Positions 39,223 to 54,757 of a stretch of DNA of 64,000 bases are shown here, one piece after another. The notes under the pieces are model-generated. The model searched no databases, had not been told where the DNA came from, and saw only the letters and a program-made list of their open reading frames with translations. The stretch is from contig MU401479.1 of assembly GCA_022579005.1 (NCBI GenBank), forward strand, positions 7,297-71,296, written 5' to 3'. The number at the start of each line of letters is the position of its first letter. The stretch's first letter is position 1. The position numbers were made by a program, and so were the translations under genes. The DNA is from Poronia punctata. Taxonomy: Eukaryota > Ascomycota > Sordariomycetes > Xylariales > Xylariaceae.

Positions 39223-42200
39223 GACAGGAAAATTATGGCAAAGAAATGTTTTACTTTATTACTCGGCATATGGGCCGCATCAGCCAACAAAGCACGGGGT
39301 GTCGCCTTTTTAAGTTGGAATCTTCCGTGAGACGATCAACGCCCTTGGACGGGGCCGTGTGCTGGGCTGTGCCATGCATCTCACCACCTCTCCCTATCTA
39401 ACCTTGATCGATGAGTTACACAAAGGCCCATCGAGGGGTTAATTAAGGAACGCAGTTCCCTTTTCTGGGGCTCACATAACCCGGCTCCTCCATATACATG
39501 CGTCACCCGCTAGGAAGGGGATGGGGCAGGCAGGCATTTCGTGCTTCCCCGTTCTCTCTCCTTGTCCCAAGAGACCTTTAGGTGAGTAGAAGTCCTTCGA
39601 GTGGCGCAAGACTACACAGGACCTTCTCAGTTGGTACTCCAGCCGCCGAGTTAGACCCCTAAACCTCTAAATTCCTCGAGTGCTCAGTTGCTCGGTACCG
39701 ACACATCCTACTTGGGAGAAAAGAAACGGCGTTCGCTCCGTGAAGGATTATTGGTCTATTCCTAAGGACCAGCATAGGCCGCCGTATTCCCATTACGGTA
39801 TGAGAACTGACTTGAAAGGTTATTGGCTCCAATTTTCATCAGTAAACACAACCCCACTGTATGTGCGGGTGTTTCTAGTTGTCGATAATCGCCGATGCCC
39901 CCAAGGTACCCTCGTCTCTGTCCAGATACATACCTGGTGGCAGGGTCGGAGATGTGCGACCAAGAAGGAGGATGTTTCCGTACGGCTAGCTTACCGAAAT
40001 CTGGCCACATAATGGTAGGGTCCTTTGACGATGATAGTTCCGGGGCCGAGGCAGACTACTCTACTCCGCCAGCCGCCGTATAGCGTAGCGTCGTGCCGCA
40101 CGTTCTCGGCAGTCGCACCGCAAACGCACAACAGTTCTGTGTAGCGTCTTGGCGGATTCCCGATGCAGTCTACCTAAACTATTATTTGACATTCTGACTC
40201 GACGCAGCATCCTCAAATCTCACGAGGAGGTCAGATATATTGGTTTCTTGGTCCTAACTGATTGGTTTGGAATCAGATTAGGACGTATTTGGCAGCGATA
40301 ACCTCTCTCAGGTGTTTAATTTGGGGAAAGCCATTACCGGCATCTGCAGTCAGAACGCTACCCTAAGCTTACATGATAGACACTATGTGTGTCGCCAAGA
40401 CAACTTTGGCTGGCTGGGACAAGATCAAAGGGTGTTAAAAGGGGGGGGAGAAGAGCCGTATTTCCGACAGTGGCCACGAGTTAATGTTGTCTCTTCCGTG
40501 ACTTTTAGACTAACTAACACAGCTTTTATGATTCCTAGATGTGGGATGTGGCGTTTCCTGATATTGTTTAAAGGGTCAACTTTTTGTAGCAAAAGTCAAC
40601 GGCCCCGGCGCAACTTCGTAGGCGCAACACGCCGTATCATGCCTATTTAGACACTCAGACCCGAACTACCTACCATATGCAGCAAAGGGCGATAGCTCAA
40701 AAGCCTGTTTGACGGAAGAAGAGATCGGTAGAGATTCCCGTTCTTCCTGGCGCGAATCCCCCGGATTTTTAGACTCTATCAATAGGCCGGCCTAGGTAGG
40801 CGCTCTCTGCCATGTCAGGGGTCAAATGAGATTCGATGAGCAAGTGGAAAGGCTACTGCAGGTGGAACAGGGGCATAAGCTTAATAGTGGCATAGACCGG
40901 CGAGACCTTACTGTACAGCGCGAGGGACCAGGCATGTAAGAATGAATGAAGGCACATATATGATATGACATCCGTACTTAGTATATGCACCTAACATCCT
41001 AGTGCCTAGGTTAGGCAGAGACACGATGGGAAACAGTCAGCAGTTGGGTATATATCTGACAAACAGGTATCTGTGCCCAAATGTATAAAAACAAAGGAGT
41101 GAGGAAAGAAAAGAAGAAGAAGAGGAAAAAACATGGCATGGTATGGGACATGACAAGGCTGGGCTAGCCTGGGCGACTGACTGCCTTGCTTACATACCTC
41201 TTACCAACATTTTAGTTTAACCCCGGACCTAACGACATGCAGAAAAAACGTATCTTGGCTTGTTGTCACTCTTCTTATTTAGTGGGGTTTTTTGGCATTT
41301 AGACCCTCCGGCAACATACGAGTACATACATATATACCCACGTGGGGATGGATGGATCATCATCCGTATGAGGTAAGAATGCCAGGCCTAAATATAATAC
41401 TGGGTTTATTTTTCGTTCATTTTTTCTTTTCCTGGGGTATCGACTCGGTGTTTAAGCATGAAAATGGGTGGTTAGATTTCGATATTGTCGTAGCTCAAGT
41501 CAGACAGACAAGCAGTCGCTTCCGTGGGGGGGGGTTCTTTCGAGACTGGATCAATAAAACATTGGTTTACCTATCTGGGCTATAGGAAGTATTGCTCTTT
41601 TCTTCTTCTTCTTTTCCTTCACTTTCCCCAGGTCTGACTAATATCAAGGCCATACATACTGCATGCATGAAGAAGTTCGTTCATGACCTTGCATGGTGCC
41701 AGCGCTTGTAATACCGTAATAGTAGTATGGCTCTCAGGGGTAGACCTAAGTCGGGGAGATCGGCCAAGGCGAGGAACCCCACGATGAAGTAGGTACCTTG
41801 CGTATGTAGTGATACCTACTTACCTAAAAAGTACCAACCTAGCCTTAGGTTGAAACGTAGGTAAGCCCTCGTGATCGGTCAAGGGAAGGAAGGTAGGTAG
41901 GTAGGTAGTTGCTAAGTCGACGTAGACGGTCTGGACCTAGGTTAGCTTGTTACTTGGGTACTTTACTAGATTCTTGCGTGCTTGTTTTAGTCTGTCTGTC
42001 AGTGCTTAATAATTAGATTCCGTGCCTGCATTACGGGGTGGCCCTGAGATGCGATAATCTTGGCCATCCTGTGCCTGTGCCTGTGCCGAGCCGTTTTGTC
42101 ATTTTTCCCCCTTCTTTTCAAATCTAAGCATGATGGATGGATGGATGACTTGGCCGATCGAACTGCCTTTCGTGGATGCGGAAAAAATGATTGGCCTATT

Positions 42201-42675
42201 AAGCCAAGGCAAAAAGAAGTCGTTCGTGGTCAGCTTTGTCAAGGAAACCAGTTCGGACGATTATTTGGTTTGGGGAATGTGACGATTAGTGGGGATAAGC
42301 ACCTTGCGTGTACATCGTGCTGCAACCATTTTTGTGCTTATCCCCGCGCATGACGCCGCTTCTTGTCTGATGTGAGCAAAAGCCACCGTTCGTCTCTCCT
42401 AGTAGCATTAAAAACTCCAAACTCCTCTTTTATGGTGTAGACCGTGGCTGTAGATGCCAGCAAATCCCTTTATGCCACCAGTTATGGACTAGCCCGGTTT
42501 GGCGTGTTTGCTTGTTGAGGGAGGTGGTTGAAATCAAGCAACCCGTCACACTCCAGATAGCTTCAAGACCCTTGAGGACACATCATGCAAAATCTGATAG
42601 TTGCTGCTCTTTTCCAGCTTCATACTTGTTCCAAGACTGTGGCGGCAACTATCTATTGCTTCACAGCCTGTCAGA
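39223..42675. other. 3.4 kb intergenic region
   Basis: The adenylation-oxidoreductase gene reads leftward and the enoyl-CoA hydratase rightward, so this holds two promoters. Short frames near 39680-40083, 40312-40650 and 41292-41585 have no recognisable domains. Repeats are minor (GGTA units near 41890-41910). Confidence 0.5.
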
Positions 42676-43932
42676 ATGCAGGCTTTTGCCCTACCAGACG
42701 TGGAAGGACTTGACCAGCTGTCTTCACCGGGCAACGATGGAAATGAAATATCTGCCATCAACGACGTGCGAGTTGGCATAGATGTAAAGGAAGCCGTTGC
42801 AGTTGTCCAGCTCTACAGGCCGGCCAAACGTAATGCCCTCACACAGGCTATGATAGACCGTTTGGTCGCTATCCTGGGTCAGCTGGACAAAGACGACGCC
42901 GTACGAGCTGTAGTGGTAATGGGCACAAGAAGAGGGGCCTTCTGTGGTAAGTCACTACCCCATTTAACAGATATTTCTGCGTTGTGCCGGCTGAGCTATA
43001 TTGAACCGTACTGATATGTGAGTTAGCTGGCGTCGATATCAGTGAGTTGACCCGGTTGACAGCCGGCGAGGCTCATCGGAGGAGGTTCCTCTCTGACGTG
43101 AACGGGGCGTTTGAACACTTCTCGAAACCCATCATCGCAGCCGTCGAGGGTTTAGCTGTAAGTCTATTCCGTCGCTTGTGGACAGCGGTGATAACGGTCA
43201 AGGGTGCGCCAAAGTATTCTAAATTTCTTCAATGTAGCTGGGAGGCGGATTCGAGATTGCCCTGTCTGTAAGTCATTAGTTACCCCATACCTCGCGATGC
43301 CGATGCAGAGTTCCCTCTAATGCCTAGTCAATAAGTGCGACATGATTTACTCGACTGAAGATTCCATGTTCGGCTTGCCCGAGGTCGGCATTGGAACGAT
43401 TCCCGGGGCGGGCGGCACACAGAGAATAACGCGAGCTCTGGGGAAGCACAAGGCGAGTGGGCCGTGGTCACCAACGGGGGCGGCAGTCTGGCCTTGAAAT
43501 AAACCTTCTAACATTGACACTTCACAGGCCATGGAACTCATCCTCTCGCGGGAGACAATAAGCGGCGAAGAGCTTGCGCAGCGCGGACTCGTAAACAAAG
43601 TTTTCAAGCCGGATCAGGATGTGGTGCTTGAAGCGAAGAGGCTGGCAGCGCGGATCGCCGGGTATTCCCAACCCGTTGTCCGCATGGCAAAGCAAGCTGT
43701 GCTCAGTGGTATGTCGCCCCCCAAGCTGCAAACGCGCACAGAAGCGCGTTCAACGGTTCCAGACGATGGTAGACTAACTAGCTCGACTTCCCATACAGCC
43801 GAGAATAACCATTTAGATGCGGGTATGGCTGCTGAGAAGATGTTGTATTATACGACATTTTCTCTCTCCGACTTTAAAGTAGGGACCGAGGCATTCCTAA
43901 ACAAGCAGCAGCCAGTTTTCAAACATCGGTGA
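42676..43932 (+). CDS. enoyl-CoA hydratase/isomerase (crotonase family)
   Basis: The six exons are 42676-42946, 43027-43157, 43238-43267, 43336-43452, 43528-43708 and 43799-43932 (287 aa). The order of motifs is typical: [29 protein letters not shown] (CoA-binding loop and oxyanion hole), [13 protein letters not shown] with the first catalytic Glu, and [19 protein letters not shown] with the second catalytic Glu. Both acids are present, so hydratase activity is likely: addition of water to 2-enoyl-CoA in fatty-acid or branched-chain amino acid breakdown. The C-terminus ends KHR, not a classical PTS1, so mitochondrial location is more likely, although the N-terminus is not clearly a presequence. 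Exon 3 is only 30 nt. Intron 4 has a GC donor (AAG|GCGAGT), needed to give the conserved GKHKAMELIL. The start is the first ATG in frame. Confidence 0.9.
43453..43527 (+). other. GC-AG intron in the enoyl-CoA hydratase gene
   Basis: The 75-nt intron begins GCGAGT and ends TTCACAG. No GT donor in the neighbourhood keeps phase 0 and joins LGKHK to AMELIL. Confidence 0.8.
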
Positions 43933-45505
43933 GCGCGGTATGAGTGCCCGTATGAAGATGTTTATGGCTGTAGCGCGAATAATGGCGTTGGGGTCATTAT
44001 ATTATGTCTGGCGACTGCCATTTGGAAACACAAATACATTCCCGTAATCTCTTGTTAAAACGACGAATAACAAGTGAGGGATTGCAGTTGCCGGCTGCCG
44101 GTGGTCTCCGGATCATGGTCGTAGGCAAAACAGATGGAGAGCCTGTTTTAGGTTGTATCTAGACCAGGCCTACCCATTTGTTTCCAATAACACGGAGATT
44201 ATCCCACACATAGCGGCGTTAGACTCGGGCCTCCAAGGACCACTAAAACACAATAAATTCAAAATATGAAAAAATTTCAACCATCTCGAACACAATGCAA
44301 CACAAATGAGTGCCGAGAATATCTTTTCGGTGGAGTGGTTAAGCCGACAGGAAGCGAACCCCCCAGCACACGGCAACTGTCAAGACGTTCGAGACGTATC
44401 TGGAATGGTCGAGCATTCTCACGAGCAAAGAAAAGAGAAAAAGAAAGCAGGGACAGCTGCAGAAAGACGTTCTGGTTGCATCAATACAACAAGGGTTAGA
44501 AAATTGAAGCGGGACATTGCCCAATCATTGGTAGGGTGGGCAGGTGTTACCCTGGCACCTGGCTCTTGACTTAGGTAGATAAAGCAGTACTTCAGTCGCC
44601 CTAACAACTCTGCTATTCTCTCCTACAGAATTATGTACCTTCTTATCAGCCAAGCCGGGCGCTAACCACCTTTTGTATCTTATCAAATGCTATTCCACTC
44701 CATGACACCGTTGATCTTCCATCGCTTCTGTAGAGCCTCCACTCCTATGCAGAACTACCTGCCTCTGGTTGCACCACTGCCGGCCTCCAACTGTCGACAT
44801 ATCCTGCTGCATACTTTCATGCATATTTTTGCATGCCCGTCTTTCCACACGTGAGGACCACAGAAGAGAAGAGAAAGAATACGATGCCCTCTACTATCGT
44901 TGGTCGTCGACGGGATCAAGCGAGCGCGCATTGACATTTGTCGAATGGGACCGTCCCCCAACCAATATTGAAGCTTTACCTACTCTAGGTTACTTAATAT
45001 CGTGAGATAAAGGACCTCTAGATCAAAAAATCGTACTCGTAGCAATAAGGAGTTGATCTGATTGTCCCCAAAACGCATCGAACAACCAAATTATGAGAAG
45101 AGAGAAATACAACACCAGCGAACTGAGCTGTTTAATGCAATAAGTTAGACACCTAACTTACCTACCTATTTACATTGGCAGATAAATTATCTACTTTGGC
45201 CTTTCGTCGCGCTCGAACGGCTTGTTGTTAGAAATACGCTTGCGTCGTTTGAACCTTGGCTGCGAGGATCAGCCGATCAACAGCTTGGACAGAACTGGGT
45301 AAACGTTGTTGCCCCACTACTGCTCGAGGGTGGGAATCCCCTCTGCCCTCGTACCGGCCTCTATCTAAAGAGTATTTCCAGCTTCCTGGCTCTCTGCGAT
45401 TTTCTGTGTCATCAAGCTCTCCTAGTGCCATATCTGCTTTTTGCTTTCCTCAGCAGCACTTTACTACGCGAGCATAATCTGTACAGACGGGTGGCGGGCT
45501 TCACT
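43933..45505. other. intergenic between hydratase and amino acid transporter
   Basis: This 1.57 kb lies between two rightward genes. Frames near 44266-44569 and 44769-45005 look random. It should contain the transporter promoter and leader. Confidence 0.5.
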
Positions 45506-48033
45506 ATGAGTGCAAGGCAGCCCACAACCCTAGCCGAGTACGCGCGAGGGAGTCGGAGTGACAGCTTATCATCTGCAGGGAATCAAAGCGTCACTTTCGA
45601 AGAAGACCCTCTTCTCGGCAGCCACGAATCTCGAGACCGTGACGATGAGTTTCCGCGACAGAGACGAAGAAGGTTATTAGCAACGCGCCATGCCCCTCCC
45701 CATTGAGCATACGCATCGCGACTAACATAGAGTATGCTGTAGGTCTTCGGTGACAAATACTTTCGCCGCCCTTACCGACCTGGGTGGTGTCAATAGCATC
45801 AGGTCTTTCAACCGAAGCTTTCAGCGAGCTGCGGCATTCCCCGAAATCATTCCCCAGCGGCCATCCTTCGTATTTGCCCCCGGCCAAGAGCCTATACATG
45901 GCTCCACCAGCGATGTCGATGTACAGGGTCGCTTTCCATTTCACCAGCAGCTCGGTACTTCGCCCTCGGACAATGCGATTGTAGACGACGAACACGACGA
46001 TGCCCGTCCTCATAGCCCTGCCTTTCTATCTCCAAACGACGACCGATCAGGCGAAAGGAAGCGCCTTGGGAGTGGTCTCGGAAGTAATCTGGGGAGTGGT
46101 AATCTCCACAGGGGCGCGTCACCATCCGGCTCCGTGCGTAGCAACTCCATATTCGCTACACCACCCCATCTTTCCGCGCCCCCGATCATCGGTAGTTACG
46201 GTTCGGTTCGGAGCTATGGCACTATCGTAGACCTCGAGGCAGAAAGAAGTCATGCTTCTATGGAGGAAGCCGCAGAGCTGTGGCGACAGCAACAAGAATC
46301 GGGAGCCAACGTACCAGATGGGGAACGCCCCCCGATATTGGTAAAGGAGGTGGAACAGGATGGGAAAATCGTCTTGGCTGTCTCGGGCCAGTCTACGTTA
46401 CCGCAGACCATTGTCAACTCCACCAAGTAAGAGAACGAGCGCCCCTTCACTTTGACGTCCAGGCCTCCATGTCTGCTTCTGCTAACGACCAGTAGTGTCC
46501 TCATCGGCATCGGCATACTCAGTTTGCCCATGGGGTTAAAATACGCCGGCTGGGTTCTTGGTCTCATATCTCTGGGCCTCTGTGCTGCTGTGACTAGCTG
46601 GACGGCTGGACTGCTCGCCAAGTGTATGGATCTCGATCCCACCATCATCACCTTCTCCGATATTGCCTACATCTCGTTCGGCAGGAGAGCCCGGGTAGCC
46701 ACCGCTGTCCTCTTCACGTTGGAGCTGCTAGCCGCCTGTGTGGCGCTTATAGTGCTATTTGCCGACAGTTTGGTTGCATTGTTCCCCGGCACGCTCACTC
46801 TAACCCAGTTCAAGATCGTCTGCACTCTCGTCTTGATACCCTTGCAATTCGCGCCTCTTTCCGTCCTGAGCGTAACCAGCTTTGTTGGTATCTTTTGTTG
46901 CCTGGGCAGTAAGTCATACAGACCGGTCCAATTTGGTGAGCTTCTTGGACTGACTGGGTGTAGTTGGCCTTATCGTTATCCTCGACGGCCTGATCAAGCA
47001 GACAAGCCCCGGTTCCCTGATCGAGCCAGCGGCCACTTACCTGTTCCCGTCCAACTGGCTGACGCTACCTTTGTCTTTCGGGCTGCTGATGTCGCCATGG
47101 GGTGGACACAGTGTGTTCCCCAATGTAAGTCATCCCGCGTCCACATGCAACCACCCCTGTTACTCGTCTTAGGTAGCTGACATGCTTCCCTCAAGATCTA
47201 TCGAGATATGCGACATCCCCACAAGTACAAGAAGGTAAGTAACTTTGGGCTCTTCTAACCTTTATTGTTTTTTGCTAATAATAGTTCGCCAGGCCGTCAC
47301 TTATACTTTCTCATTTACTGTATGTGGGAACTCTACACCCTATTACTTATATCTAGCTCACCCCCCCCTACTTCCGCTTGTCCCCTGCTAACGACCTTGC
47401 AGCTCCTAGTCGATGCTTCCGTCGCCATAGTGGGACTGCTGATGTTTGGTGATGGGGTGCGCGATGAGATCACGGCCAATATCCTCGCAACGACAGGATA
47501 TCCCGACGTCTTAAACGTGCTTCTAGTCATCTTCATCGCCATCATCCCTCTGACAAAGGTCCCGCTCAATGCACAGCCCATCATCACCACCCTCGAGGTT
47601 CTCTTCGGGCTCCGGCAACAGGTCGTATCCGAGGAGTCGGCCCTAGTAGGTCTCTCTAGCACGACCAGGGGCTTCCTCAAAGTCCTCATCAGGATTGTCA
47701 CCCTCTTGACTTTCCTCGTCATCGCCATCCTCTTCCCTGGGTTCGATTCCATCATGGCATTTATGGGAAGCGCACTATGCTTCACCATTTGCGTTACGTA
47801 AGTCACCTGACCCCCCCCCCCCCCCCCCTTTTTTTTTTTTCCCCACTCCAAAGGTCAACCGCTCTAACTATATACTTAGACTACCGCTAGCCTTCTATCT
47901 AAAGCTCTTCGGCCATGAGATTGGCACCAGCGAGCGCATCCTCTGCTTTTCTGTCATGTGCCTCTCCTTCCTGATCTCCGTCATAGGTACAGTCTGGGCT
48001 TTCCTCCCCAAGAAGTTGATTGGAGCTGCATGA
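45506..48033 (+). CDS. Avt-type vacuolar amino acid transporter (AAAP family)
   Basis: The eight exons are 45506-45672, 45743-46426, 46493-46908, 46964-47124, 47196-47234, 47293-47319, 47403-47797 and 47880-48033 (680 aa). The first 280 or so residues are a cytosolic Ser/Arg-rich region (with RRRRSS and many Ser-Pro/acidic stretches), as in yeast Avt1. The membrane part begins NSTNSVLIGIGILSLPMGLKYAGW, the family's first-helix signature. About eleven hydrophobic segments follow, including LMSPWGGHSVFPNIYRDMRHPHKYKK and TKVPLNAQPI. Such proteins move neutral amino acids across the vacuole membrane by proton exchange. Exons 5 and 6 are tiny (39 and 27 nt). Intron 1 has a weak GTTATT donor but a strong CTAAC branch site and is the only in-phase solution. 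Intron 7 contains C18 followed by T12. The stop is about 615 bp from the convergent prolyl-tRNA synthetase stop. Confidence 0.9.
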
Positions 48034-48648
48034 TACCCTTGATTTCCTTGATTTATTCCGGCGGTCGGTTTGTCGATGCTGCGCATGTCAGATTACGTTT
48101 GGAGGAGGTCCCCTCCGTTAGTCTAGAGGGGCAAGGGCCCTGCTACGTGAAGATGCAAGAACTTCCGGGTAAGTCGAGAGACGTGAGGAATGTTGCATGG
48201 AGGCGTGCCAGTGATCATTAGAATCCACTGCCTACCTCGTACCCATGCCTATTTAGGCGTTCTGTGCTTGAGTGACTGAGGGTAGAAGCAAGACGAAAAT
48301 AAAAAGTTAATGTTTATACAATTTCCTATACCCCAAGGCTATTCCGACCCTCTCTGAAGCCGTTGAATGTGCAAGAAATCAATATTTAGTACATCACATC
48401 GATCATGTCGGAGTTTCAGATGACGCTGCAATCATTCTCGACAGAGCTAGTCTATTTATCTACCTACAGATATGTAGACTTAACAGGTCTAAAGCCGCCG
48501 GCTATCTGAAACCAAAGCAGACTTGAGCAATATTCTCAACATAACACACCGAGTCTATTCGTGTCTCATCAACTGAAGATTTCGTCGTCGTCCGCCGCTC
48601 GATTCCTTAAGCCTATAAAGGTGAGCATCGAAACACGACTCCCTCCCT

Positions 48649-51689
<3,041 letters not shown>

Positions 51690-54600
51690 GTTGAATACGA
51701 TGACTGCTACAAGTTAATGTCCTTTGGAAACTCCCACAGAGGTAATGACGCGAGGCTACGGCGATCTGAATGCGGTGTGAAGGGAAATTTGCAAGGCGAG
51801 TCACACACGGCACATTGAATCGTTCTTCTGCCCCGCATCAGCCGCGCGATGGGAGTGGGATGGAGATAAATGATTGAAATTGCCCCGCGGTGCCTGATTG
51901 GCCAATAAATTTCAAGTGAGATTAATCTAGACCCAATAGAGCACAGACAGTTCATGTAGCGCGAATCGATGCCCAAAGCTTCCAAGGTCTACCCGCCCGC
52001 GCTCTAGATAGTGTCTCGGGGGGTCGGGGAGAAGGATTCTACTTGTACGTGTAACTGCTATTTTGCTTGCAAACAAAATATCTACGTCTAAAGCTAGCGA
52101 TCATTCTTCTATAGCTCACCTAGGTATGTAGATACATTATTATAGAACTCAGTTACATGAGCAGATTGTTTTTCTAATTAACACGGATTTCGACGTGCCA
52201 TTTCATATTTACAAACGACATACTGGCGGCTAACACATCTCCGGAAGATACTGCTTTTAGTCGGGTTTCAAAGTGAGATAGATCCTAACAATACCAACTT
52301 TGTTCGGCACATGCCACACATCATATACCCTTTCGTCTCTAATAATAAAGTACTCGTACAGCTTCTCTGCACGTAAGTACCCAATCCCGCCGACCCAATA
52401 AAGTCTTATCAGCCACTCTCTACCGCTTTACCAAATCTACACGTAGACCTTTAGATACCTAGTATCTACCAATCAAACGCTTGCCAAGCACCCGATGAAG
52501 CTATCTCGCTCGCGTTGGAAAGGGCACACTGCACTCTAGGCCCCCAAAAGATCACTGTTACTCGTACATAGTACGTGTACGGGTACGTGTACCTGGTGCT
52601 CCGACATCGCCCCCCATATAAGGCAACACCGACGTTTTACAAGATCTGGTGATCTATGACTGTGTCCCTCCAAACGTAGGTGCCCTTTTGCCATCGTGCC
52701 TACTGTATAAGTACTTACAATATGGAAATAATCCAGTGGCTATATAGTCCTATGGTCTGATATTGTATTTCCTGTAAATCCCAGAGGCAGGGTAGGATAG
52801 GATAGATAGTAAGTATTGTTATCAGTACGACTCACGAGTACCGGCTCAAATGAGTATTGTTGGATGTCTACCTTCGCGGATAGGAATATCTAGGTAAACC
52901 GGTGATAGACTCACAATAAAACAAACACCAAATAGTCTACCTAGTATCATGTCTTTATATCGTAGGTAGTGTATACTTTCATAACCCGGACATGCCTAAG
53001 CCCCATGACTGACTTACGTTTACCATCGAATATAATGTCATGTACACCTACTCGCAAGTATGCCAATACTTACAAATACTGCCTCATCCGTCCGCTCTCT
53101 GGAATACGATCACGAGAATTCAACACACCAGACAAGAACCTATTCCTAGGAAAATAGGATGGGTAGCTAACCTCCCTACAAGGTAAGTACCTAACCTACC
53201 TAAGTACCTACTTACTTACCCACACAACACGAGAAATAGGGGCGGGCGATGAAACCACCCAGACTACCTAGGTACCTTGACCTCCTCGCGTATCCAACAC
53301 CATAACCACAAAACAATAGGCAATCAACCCGGACCGCCAAAGCAGACAGACGGACAAACAAACAAGACAAGAACAACACAACACATCGCTACCCAACAAG
53401 CCCGAGCCCGAGCCCGGGCCCGGGCCTCCCCCTCCCCATAGAAGGAATACATACATACCTACATACATATATCCACACATCCATATTTACAAACTTCACT
53501 CACAGGTCATGTAAACAACCGAAACCAACAGCCCCCCGGCGGGCCGGGGGGGGGGGGGGGGGCCCCGGCCGCCGCCCCGCCCCGCCCCCCGGGGGCGCCG
53601 CGCGGCGGGGCGGGCCGCGCCCGCGCGCCGCCCCGCCCNNNNNNNNNNCCAACAAACAATATCCCCCACAACAATTTTTAAAAACTTACCACCCTGGTCT
53701 TTTAAACACCCGAAACCACCCCCCCCCCAACCCCCCCCCCCCCCCCCCCCCCCCCCGGACAAACGTCAATACCTACCTATTTACAAATTCCTATTCGGGA
53801 CGATCTACCCGAGAACCCCCTACCCTACCCTACCCGTCCATCCGAAAAATAAACACAGAAAAGAAGTAGGCAGGTAGTCTAATGGAAGGAAGGGTACGTA
53901 TAGTCTAACCTAGGCAGCTCTCTTCCGCATGGACACAGGTGACTGACAAAAACCACGTGTCATGCCCTCTCTCGGCGGACACCTAGGTAACAACAATAGG
54001 AGGGCCCACAACCATAATCATGCGTGCGTGTATTAGGTGTTCGTATATCTATCCATCCATGTATCCCTTTCCCCGTTCCAGCTCGTAATCGGTGGCATAG
54101 GGGGTATGTATAACCTACATACTTGATTTCCACGTGCCTAGACATAATCATCGCTTGGTTCCTCCACCGAACGTCACACACGCCCCGTTTCCAACCGGGG
54201 AGGCATAATAGTCTATCTAGTTAGAATTATTCATCTTACCTAGCAAGTGCTGTAGAAAGACAAGAGGATTGTCATGTCATGCTTTGAACCCAGGTCAGCA
54301 TGGGCTTATACATCGACTTATCCAAGGATACAAAAAGGTATGTGGTTTAGTAGATATGGAGCGTATACTACGGCTTTACGACAGTCACGATAGATCAAGT
54401 TAAAACTATAGTTTGAGTGGGTAACTTCTGGTATTCTCAGTAACTTGGGGATAGCTGATACCTAGAGAGCGAGTTAAAGCAAGATCCATCCACCGAGCCA
54501 TCGTCATGAGTGTCATATAGCCGAATTCCAAAGTTTCTGATCCAAAAAGTAGAGAGTCCATACACGCCGTTCAAGGCCCTTTCCTCATTAACGTTCCAAA

Positions 54601-54757
54601 ATGCACCTCCGGAGAACAAAAAAAAATAGGAATACTCGCTATCAACAACAAAACACGACAAAGAAAGAAAATATGTGATGGCAGACACTCATGACAATAA
54701 ACCCTGTTTGATGGTGGAGGATGAGCTCAACCACAAGAGGCAACACTGGAAGAACCT
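51690..54757. other. 3 kb intergenic region including an assembly gap
   Basis: This covers the prolyl-tRNA synthetase promoter side and the 3' UTR of the kinase gene. No gene is seen. It contains GAGCCC/GGGCCC units near 53400-53430, a poor-quality GC block and N gap (separate entry), and CCTAC words. Confidence 0.55.
53531..53760. other. assembly gap with GC junk and duplicated flank
   Basis: Ten N lie at 53639-53648. Bases 53531-53638 are almost only G and C and look artefactual. The sequence after the gap (53649-53730) matches, with many A/C-biased errors, the sequence before it (about 53458-53540): both contain a variant of AAACTT, GGTC, TAAAC and CCGAAACCA in the same order and spacing. 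A long C tract follows. The true locus is probably one copy of this sequence followed by a poly-C run. Confidence 0.82.
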
